Shown here: one piece after another, positions 1 through 4,933 of the stretch
Layout of the letters: each line of letters starts with the position of its first letter
How positions within the stretch are numbered: position 1 is the stretch's first letter
NCBI GenBank assembly: GCA_031277435.1
Contig: JAITMI010000147.1
Coordinates: 1 to 7,080 of the forward strand
Direction: 5' to 3'
DNA length: 7,080 nucleotides
Source: Pseudomonadales bacterium
Lineage (GTDB): Bacteria > Pseudomonadota > Gammaproteobacteria > Pseudomonadales > Pseudohongiellaceae
Notes under the pieces: model-generated
Told to the model about the DNA's origin: nothing
Seen by the model: the letters and a program-made list of their open reading frames with translations, nothing else
Databases searched by the model: none
Program-made: the position numbers and the translations under genes

Positions 1-54
1 GTCGAGTGACTCTCCTCTTATTCCATCAATTTTCAGAAAAATATCTTGCGCCAT
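1..54 (-). CDS. hcp: Hcp-like type VI secretion tube protein, N-terminal 18 codons only (runs off the window)
   Basis: Hcp forms hexameric rings that stack into the inner tube of the type VI secretion system, and it can carry small effectors in its lumen. Only 18 codons are visible: an ATG at 54-52 followed by a reading frame giving MAQDIFLKIDGIRGESLD, open to the window edge. This matches the usual start of Hcp/DUF796 proteins: a short hydrophobic strand, then a 'KI-x-G-I-x-GES' turn. An AAGGG ribosome binding site lies at 64-68, nine bases before the ATG. The gene starts 43 bases after the stop of the HEAT-like protein gene and on the same strand, so it may be the last gene of the same transcript. 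The call rests on a short N-terminal signature, supported by the Tlde1-like gene upstream. The rest of the protein, including any C-terminal effector extension, is out of view. Confidence 0.72.
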   Translation of the reverse strand, partial: MAQDIFLKIDGIRGESLD

Positions 55-97
55 ATAAAGCTGCCCTTACATAAAAACAACAAAGAAAATTACTGCA

Positions 98-598
98 CTA
101 TTCATGCACGCCCAGGACTGCCTGCCAATAGGTTCGCCGTGATAACCACTTGGAGCCATCACCTCGAACAATCTGATCAACAACATCACCAAGCATACCA
201 TCTTCGCCTGTGAGCGAACGAGCAAGAATCTCCGCACGTCTCGGCGAAATTTCGTAAATCGCCTCTAGTGCGTCAGCTCTAAAATAATAAACTTCTGATT
301 CATCAGCCAAAATGCTTTCTAGAATGGGCAGCGCCTCATCACTGCGAACATTGCCTAAAAACGAAATTGCGTAACGACGCAAAGGCATGTCCTTTTTTCT
401 CACCTCAGATAAAACTAGGGGGATCACTCGATTTCTGTTAAGGATTAGAGGGTCCATTAGCTGATCTTCTGCGCGATCACGGGTAGCGTAAAAATCTGCC
501 AAAGCATCCTGAGGGTCACGAAACGGACCTTTCGCAAAGCACCACCAAAGCGAAATACTGGACGCAACAATAATCAAAACCATCCAACGCTTTATCAT
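98..598 (-). CDS. Membrane-anchored or exported HEAT-repeat-like protein, candidate immunity protein
   Basis: This is a 166-residue protein that I do not recognise as a named family. Residues 6-22 form one hydrophobic segment after a positively charged start (MIKRW), typical of a signal peptide or signal anchor. Cys20 follows Leu-Trp-Trp, which is a poor lipobox, so a lipoprotein is possible but not favoured. Residues of about 56-120 look like two HEAT-type helical pairs: PLVLSEVRKKD, then PLRRYAISFLGNV, then EALPILESILAD and ADALEAIYEI. The body would therefore sit in the periplasm as a small alpha-solenoid, a fold suited to binding another protein. The gene lies 41 bases after the membrane-protein gene and just before hcp. 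If the Tlde1-like protein is a cell-wall effector, a periplasmic binding protein here is a sensible immunity candidate, but that is inference. There is no strong ribosome binding site before ATG 598, and ATG 583 (Met6) is an alternative start. The DNA is AT-richer than the polyamine genes. Confidence 0.75.
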   Translation of the reverse strand: MIKRWMVLIIVASSISLWWCFAKGPFRDPQDALADFYATRDRAEDQLMDPLILNRNRVIPLVLSEVRKKDMPLRRYAISFLGNVRSDEALPILESILADESEVYYFRADALEAIYEISPRRAEILARSLTGEDGMLGDVVDQIVRGDGSKWLSRRTYWQAVLGVHE

Positions 599-639
599 TT
601 GCGAAAACTTTTTAACACGCAGCGACCGCCAAAAGAAAA

Positions 640-1020
640 CTAACGACTCTCTGATGATCTTAGACGATCCACCAATTCTCTGTATAACAGGCTTATCGGC
701 AGAGAAATGGACAATATCACAACATAAAAAAGCGATTTAAATGAGATTATAACCATCGCCTGAAACCCATCATCGGGCATATCATGATAGTACGCAGCTA
801 TCCTCATAGAGTAACAAGCAGCGCCATATATAAGCAACACGCAACCATAGATAGCTATATTTCTAAACTCCGAACGCTCTCTCAAAAATAAAAAAAAGCC
901 ACCAACTAAAGAAATGATTACTCTCAACAATATTAGGCCATCATACTCAGCACTCTGATCGTAGTAACCACATAAAAAATCAGAAAAACTAACGACTATA
1001 GCAAGTATTAAGCCACCCAT
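640..1020 (-). CDS. Small four-helix membrane protein overlapping the effector-like gene
   Basis: This is a 126-residue integral membrane protein of no family I can name. Four hydrophobic segments are visible at about residues 3-19, 28-46, 53-72 and 87-113. They are separated by short polar loops (DQSAEY, RERSEFRN, YYHDMPDDG), and the tail is charged (YRELVDRLRSSESR). It is therefore expected in the inner membrane. The ATG at 1020-1018 lies inside the end of the Tlde1-like gene: the two frames share 13 bases (ATGGGTGGCTTAA). A GAGG ribosome binding site sits about ten bases before the ATG, still within the upstream coding region, so translation is probably coupled. Tight overlap directly behind a putative toxin gene is the usual position of an immunity gene. 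A membrane protein could protect periplasmic peptidoglycan, but the HEAT-like protein next door competes for the role. The gene call is firm and the function is open. Confidence 0.75.
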   Translation of the reverse strand: MGGLILAIVVSFSDFLCGYYDQSAEYDGLILLRVIISLVGGFFLFLRERSEFRNIAIYGCVLLIYGAACYSMRIAAYYHDMPDDGFQAMVIISFKSLFYVVILSISLPISLLYRELVDRLRSSESR

Positions 1021-1439
1021 AATTCGCTAACCTCATCCCTCATAATGCTTTTCAAAACTTTATTTGTATCCGAGCTTCCAAGTAACCCACCGCCAATGTC
1101 AATACAGCCCGCAGATCCCTCAAACGACCCGCAATGCAGAAAAAAATCATCTCGGCCATATTTTCGAATACCGCCAAGCGGATGAAGCCTAACCCTCCAA
1201 TCGCCCCAATCCGCCAAAACATTTCTCCCCACATCCCAAAAAAAATTTGGATCACTAATCTCAGATTTATAAAGATAATACCTGCCGGAAGGAATAGGAC
1301 CGGTATTTCCAGTGGATTCACATGAACGCACGTTTATACAATCCCCTTTTCCGCTTGTCGCTCGCACAAAATATGAGCCAGACAGTCTATCCATTACTAA
1401 TAACTGGTCATATGTACTGTAAAAATGCAATGTCGCCAT
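1008..1439 (-). CDS. DUF2778/Tlde1-like L,D-transpeptidase-fold protein, probable type VI secretion effector
   Basis: This 143-residue protein resembles the Tlde1 (DUF2778) family. Known members are delivered by type VI secretion into the periplasm of rival bacteria. There they cut or exchange D-amino acids on peptidoglycan peptides, weakening the wall. Seen in the sequence: the family's N-terminal 'TGPIPSGRYYL' segment at residues 46-56, an 'RLHP' strand at 84-87, and the catalytic signature from His102 to Cys112 (H-C-G-S-F-E-G-S-A-G-C), followed by Ile-Asp. This is the YkuD-like His...S-x-G-C pattern with the nucleophilic Cys. No signal peptide or membrane segment is present, as expected for a protein loaded into Hcp or VgrG. 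ATG 1439 is preceded by GAAGG at 1446-1450, six bases away. The membrane-protein gene overlaps its 3' end, and an hcp start lies three genes down the same strand. A housekeeping L,D-transpeptidase is unlikely given the missing export signal and small size. Confidence 0.8.
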   Translation of the reverse strand: MATLHFYSTYDQLLVMDRLSGSYFVRATSGKGDCINVRSCESTGNTGPIPSGRYYLYKSEISDPNFFWDVGRNVLADWGDWRVRLHPLGGIRKYGRDDFFLHCGSFEGSAGCIDIGGGLLGSSDTNKVLKSIMRDEVSELWVA

Positions 1440-1486
1440 GTTTTACCTTCAATATTTTTATATAAAACTTATGAGATGCTGCGACT

Positions 1487-1530
1487 GTTGGGCTTCGCGT
1501 TGCTCAGCGCCAACCTACACGCTGAGCAAC
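1487..1530. repeat. Palindromic REP-like intergenic element, possible transcript end of the polyamine operon
   Basis: An 11-bp perfect inverted repeat, GTTGCTCAGCG (1499-1509) and CGCTGAGCAAC (1520-1530), encloses a ten-base loop. A second, overlapping pairing is possible between GTTGG (1487-1491) and CCAAC (1510-1514), so two alternative hairpins compete. From memory, the string from TGTTGGGCTTCGC to CCAACCTAC resembles dispersed palindromic repeats common between proteobacterial genes; copy number cannot be judged from one window. The element lies 14 bases past the ureohydrolase stop, and on the minus strand the hairpin could stall RNA polymerase. No U-run follows on either strand, so it is not a standard intrinsic terminator. 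Confidence 0.6.
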
Positions 1531-1543
1531 CCGCGCGAGCGGA

Positions 1544-2431
1544 TTACAAGCGCGCGCGTTCCACAATTCCCATCAGGCGGTATAAAAGCTGCGCGGCGGC
1601 CTGGTCGTAGCGGGGGTGGTCGGGCTCTGGGCAGAACTCGGTGAGGTCGAGCCCGATGATGTCGCATTGCTGGGAGATGGATTCGACGATGGAGAGTACC
1701 TGCCACCAGCCGAGGCCGCCGGGCATGCCGCTGGCGGTGGGGAAGACGGAGGGGTCGAAGCCGTCGATGTCGATGCTGAGGTAGACTTTTTCGGGGAATT
1801 CGCCGGGCATTTCCACTTTGTTGACGTGGCGCGATACCAGGAAATCGGCGTCGTAGAATTTTACGCCGTAGACTTTGCGGGCGTCGGATTCTTCCTTGGA
1901 GAGGCTGCGCACGCCAAGCTGAAATAGCGGCACGTCTTCGTCCACGATGCGCTTCATGACGCAGGCTTCGCTCCAGGGGTCGCCGCCGTCGTCATCGCGC
2001 AGGTCGGCGTGGGCGTCGATCTGCACCACGCCGAAGTCTTCGATGCCGGCGTCGATCAAGCCTTTTACCAGGGCGTAGCTGACGGCGCCGTCGCCGCCGA
2101 GGCCGATGGGGAATTTATCGGCTTTGACGATTTCCGCCGTCACCGCGCTGATGCGGGCCAGCACTTTTTCGGCGCCGCCCTTGCAGTCGATGGGGTCGAG
2201 CGTATGAATGCCGTGCTTGGCTGGGATACTGCGGCCATCCCAGGTTTCCAGGTGCTGCGAGGCGGCGATGATGGCCGCCGGGGCGTCCGCCATGGACGAT
2301 GCTTTGTTGCGCTCGCCGGTATAGGGAATGGGCAGAAGGTGAAAAAAGGCATCAGCCGGCTTGGGCGACTTGCCCGCTTCACCAAGGAAGCAGGGGGCGG
2401 CGGGGGCGGCTTTCGATTTCGAGCTAGGCAT
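1544..2431 (-). CDS. speB: Ureohydrolase of the agmatinase/arginase family with a substituted metal ligand (SpeB-like)
   Basis: Agmatinases hydrolyse agmatine to putrescine and urea at a two-manganese site. In this operon the substrate could instead be aminopropylagmatine, giving spermidine. The 295-residue length is normal for the family. Visible motifs are GGDGAVS (112-118), DAHAD (139-143), SIDIDGFDP (219-227) and a late TEF containing Glu265. Asp139, His141, Asp143, Asp221 and Asp223 are all kept. The first motif is normally GGDHS or GGEHS, whose His binds one Mn; here residue 115 is Gly (codon GGC, two base changes from a His codon). The N-terminal part (LPIPYTGERNKASSMADAP) is also divergent from the usual GT...GP segment. 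The enzyme may use an altered metal site, have another substrate, or be weakened. ATG 2431 has GAGGAA at 2441-2446, nine bases upstream, and the gene starts 35 bases after nspC. It is the last operon gene. Confidence 0.85.
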   Translation of the reverse strand: MPSSKSKAAPAAPCFLGEAGKSPKPADAFFHLLPIPYTGERNKASSMADAPAAIIAASQHLETWDGRSIPAKHGIHTLDPIDCKGGAEKVLARISAVTAEIVKADKFPIGLGGDGAVSYALVKGLIDAGIEDFGVVQIDAHADLRDDDGGDPWSEACVMKRIVDEDVPLFQLGVRSLSKEESDARKVYGVKFYDADFLVSRHVNKVEMPGEFPEKVYLSIDIDGFDPSVFPTASGMPGGLGWWQVLSIVESISQQCDIIGLDLTEFCPEPDHPRYDQAAAQLLYRLMGIVERARL

Positions 2432-2466
2432 TAACGGGCTTTCCTCAGGGGCGTCTTGCGTGCAGG

Positions 2467-3687
2467 TTAAGACAAACGATTACGAAAGTCTTGATACCCG
2501 AATTCACGCACGATGCGCAAGTCATCCGTGACTGAATTCCACACGGCGAGCGCCGGCAAGCGCACGCCATTGAATGTGGTGGTCTTGACCATGGTGTAGT
2601 GGGCCATGTCGTCGAACACGAGGCGCTGGCCCACTTGCAGCGGCTCGGCGAAGCTGTAATCGCCCATCACGTCGCCAGCCAGGCAGCTCAAGCCGCCCAA
2701 ACGGTAGGTGTGCGGCAGTTGCCCCGGCTCGCTCGAGTCCTTGATGTGGGCGCGGTAGGGCATTTCCAGGGTGTCGGGCATGTGGCAGGTGGCGGAGCAG
2801 TCGAGAATCCCGAGCGGCATACCGTTGTGCATCAGGTCCAGCACCTCGCTCACCAGCACGCCGCTACGGATGGCGATGGCTTCGCCCGGCTCAAGATACA
2901 CCTGCACGCCATAGCGCTCGCTGAAGTGGCGGATGCGCGCGATGAGGCCATCCACGTCGTAAGAAGGATGGCTGATGTGGTGGCCGCCGCCGAAATTCAC
3001 CCATTCCATACGGTCGAGCAAATCGCCGCACTGCGCTTCCACCGCATCCAGCGTGCGCGCCAAGGGCGCGAAGTTCTGTTCACACAAGGTATGAAAATGC
3101 AGGCCGCTGAAACCGCTCAAATCCTGCCCGGCAAGCTGCGCGATTGGCGTGCCCAGGCGCGAACCGGGGGCACAGGGGTCGTACAAGGGCACCGCGCCTT
3201 CGGAATGGCGCGGGTTGATGCGCAGGCCAAAATCGAGTTCGGGCCGCTCCCCTAGCGCGTCGCGGATCAAGGGCTGAAAGTGTTGCCACTGGCTCAGGGT
3301 ATTAAATACCACATGGTCAGCAATGCCGAGAATTTCCTTGAGGTCGGCTTGCGTGAAGGCGGCGGAATAAACGTGCACTTCGCCGCCGTATTCTTCGCGC
3401 CCCAGCCGCGCTTCCCATAAACCGCTGGCGCAAGTGCCGCGCAAATAACGCCGCACCAGGGGCGCCAGAGCGAACATCGAAAAGGCCTTGAGCGCCAACA
3501 GCACCTTGGCGCCCGATTCGCGCTCTACGCGGTGCAGAATTTGCAGATTACGCTCGATCGCCACCTCGTCCACCACGAAGCAGGGCGAGGGCACGCGCGC
3601 GGGATCGAAGCGCGCGAAGGTATCGGCGGCGAGACCGTTGTCACGATGAACTGTGGCGGCAAGGCCGCCTGAATGCGGGTCAGACAA
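2467..3687 (-). CDS. nspC: Carboxynorspermidine/carboxyspermidine decarboxylase
   Basis: This PLP enzyme of the alanine-racemase-like fold removes CO2 from carboxyspermidine (or carboxynorspermidine) to give spermidine (norspermidine). Decarboxylation of carboxyaminopropylagmatine is also reported for related enzymes. Key sites are visible. LLALKAFS (63-70) carries the PLP lysine Lys67, HFHTLCE lies at 197-203, the glycine turn NFGGGHH at 231-237, LEPGEA at 265-270, and CLAGDVMGDY at 335-344 with the probable catalytic Cys335. The C-terminal DDMAHYTMVKTTTFNG segment is at 359-374. At 406 residues it is slightly longer than typical members because of about 30 extra N-terminal residues. The start at 3687 is TTG, shares eight bases with the end of the dehydrogenase gene (TTGTCTGA), and has no good ribosome binding site, so coupled translation is likely. 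A GTG at Val32 (3594-3592), just before PSPCFVVDE, is the alternative start and would give a more usual N-terminus. Confidence 0.92.
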   Translation of the reverse strand: MSDPHSGGLAATVHRDNGLAADTFARFDPARVPSPCFVVDEVAIERNLQILHRVERESGAKVLLALKAFSMFALAPLVRRYLRGTCASGLWEARLGREEYGGEVHVYSAAFTQADLKEILGIADHVVFNTLSQWQHFQPLIRDALGERPELDFGLRINPRHSEGAVPLYDPCAPGSRLGTPIAQLAGQDLSGFSGLHFHTLCEQNFAPLARTLDAVEAQCGDLLDRMEWVNFGGGHHISHPSYDVDGLIARIRHFSERYGVQVYLEPGEAIAIRSGVLVSEVLDLMHNGMPLGILDCSATCHMPDTLEMPYRAHIKDSSEPGQLPHTYRLGGLSCLAGDVMGDYSFAEPLQVGQRLVFDDMAHYTMVKTTTFNGVRLPALAVWNSVTDDLRIVREFGYQDFRNRLS

Positions 3688-4888
3688 GAGTGAAATCCGG
3701 TTCTTCGATCACCTGCCAGGGCAAGCCATGCGCGTTCATGTCGGCCATGAAGGGATCGGGGTCCATTTGTTCCATATTCCATACGCCCGGCGCTTGCCAT
3801 TTGCCTTGCAGCATCAGCTTGGCGCCAATCATGGCGGGCACGCCGGTGGTGTAGGAAATCGCCTGCGACAGCACTTCGCGATAACAGGCTTGATGATCGC
3901 AGATATTGTACACAAATACTTTGCGCGCTTTGCCATCCTTGAGGCCGGTGACGTAACAGCCGATGCAGGTTTTGCCCACGGTGCGCGGGCCGAGCGTCGA
4001 GGGATCGGGCAATAGCGCCTTGAGGAACTGGATCGGCACGATTTGCTGGCCTTGAAACTCCACCGGGTCGATGCGGGTCATGCCGACATTGCCCAATACT
4101 TCGAGATGCTTGAGGTAATTGTCGCCAAAACTCATCCAGAATTGGGCTTTTTTCAGCGTGGGGAAATTTTTTACCAGAGATTCCAGTTCTTCGTGGTACA
4201 TGCGGTAGATATTGTACGTACCCACTGCCTCGGGGCAGGTGAAGCTCTGCTTGAGCGACATCGCCGGGGTGGCGACGAACTGGCCGTTTTCCCAGTGGCG
4301 GCACTCGGCGGTGACTTCGCGGATATTGATTTCCGGGTTGAAGTTGGTGGCGAAGGGGTAGCCGTGATTGCCGCCGTTGACGTCGATGATGTCGAGCGTG
4401 TGAATTTCGTCGAAATAATGTTTCTTGATCCAGGCGGTGAACACGTTGGTGGCGCCAGGGTCGAAGCCCGAGCCCAAAAGCGCCATGCGCCCGGCTTTTT
4501 GGAACCGTTCCTGGTAGGCCCACTGCCATTTGTATTCGAACTTGGCGGTTTCCAAAGGCTCGTAATTGGCGGTGTCGAGGTAGTCCACGCCGGCTTCGAG
4601 GCAGGCGTCCATGATGGTGAGATCCTGATACGGCAGCGCCACGTTGATGACCAATTGCGGCTGTAGTTTGTTGATGAGCGCGACCAATTCGGGAACATTA
4701 TCGGCATCGACTTGCGCGGTGTTGATGACGCGCCCTTGTTTTTCCTTGATCTGCCCGGCGATCTTGATGCACTTGGCTTCGGTGCGGCTGGCCAGGGTGA
4801 TGTCGCTGAACACCTCCGGCACTTGCGCGCACTTGTGCGCCACTACCTGCCCCACGCCGCCGGCGCCGATAATCAACACTTTCGCCAT
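3680..4888 (-). CDS. Carboxynorspermidine/carboxyspermidine dehydrogenase (saccharopine dehydrogenase family)
   Basis: This NADPH-type reductase condenses L-aspartate beta-semialdehyde with a diamine (putrescine gives carboxyspermidine) by reductive amination. Relatives act on agmatine instead. It supplies the substrate of the following decarboxylase gene. The 402-residue protein opens with a Rossmann nucleotide-binding fold, KVLIIGAGGVGQVVAHK, with GAGGVG at residues 8-13. It continues with LASRT (32-36), VINVALPYQDL (80-90), YLDTANYE (103-110) and the family signature GFDPGATNVF (141-150). Later come DVNGGNHGYPFATNFNPEINI (from 169) and a C-terminal KVFVYNICDH region. The frame is open back to a GTG at 4927. 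ATG 4888 is chosen because GAGGAA (4895-4900) lies six bases before it and the Rossmann strand begins immediately. It starts 45 bases after the speA stop and overlaps nspC by eight bases at its end. The same proteins are often labelled saccharopine dehydrogenase, but the operon rules out lysine metabolism as the likely role. Confidence 0.92.
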   Translation of the reverse strand: MAKVLIIGAGGVGQVVAHKCAQVPEVFSDITLASRTEAKCIKIAGQIKEKQGRVINTAQVDADNVPELVALINKLQPQLVINVALPYQDLTIMDACLEAGVDYLDTANYEPLETAKFEYKWQWAYQERFQKAGRMALLGSGFDPGATNVFTAWIKKHYFDEIHTLDIIDVNGGNHGYPFATNFNPEINIREVTAECRHWENGQFVATPAMSLKQSFTCPEAVGTYNIYRMYHEELESLVKNFPTLKKAQFWMSFGDNYLKHLEVLGNVGMTRIDPVEFQGQQIVPIQFLKALLPDPSTLGPRTVGKTCIGCYVTGLKDGKARKVFVYNICDHQACYREVLSQAISYTTGVPAMIGAKLMLQGKWQAPGVWNMEQMDPDPFMADMNAHGLPWQVIEEPDFTLV

Positions 4889-4900
4889 ATCAGTTTCCTC
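4889..4900 (-). promoter_or_regulatory. Ribosome binding site fixing the dehydrogenase start
   Basis: GAGGAA on the minus strand (4895-4900) lies six bases before ATG 4888. It selects this ATG over the in-frame GTG at 4927, which would add 13 residues before the Rossmann strand. Confidence 0.75.
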
Positions 4901-4933
4901 GCTGTGATTCTTGAATGATAAAGCCACAATGGC

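Noticed and set aside
98..598. Lipoprotein reading of the HEAT-like protein through Cys20
   Set aside because: The residues before Cys20 are Leu-Trp-Trp, which do not fit the usual small residues of a lipobox at -1 and -2. A signal anchor or plain signal peptide is more likely.
1440..1470. TATATA/TATAAA string just before the Tlde1-like gene as a -10 box
   Set aside because: Transcription from it would start almost at the ribosome binding site, leaving too short a leader, and no -35 better than three of six bases is present. The stretch is simply AT-rich.
3525..4529. 334-codon minus-strand open frame spanning nspC and the dehydrogenase
   Set aside because: It overlaps two confidently identified genes in another frame. 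Its translation is Arg/Pro/His-rich with no motif, typical of a shadow frame.
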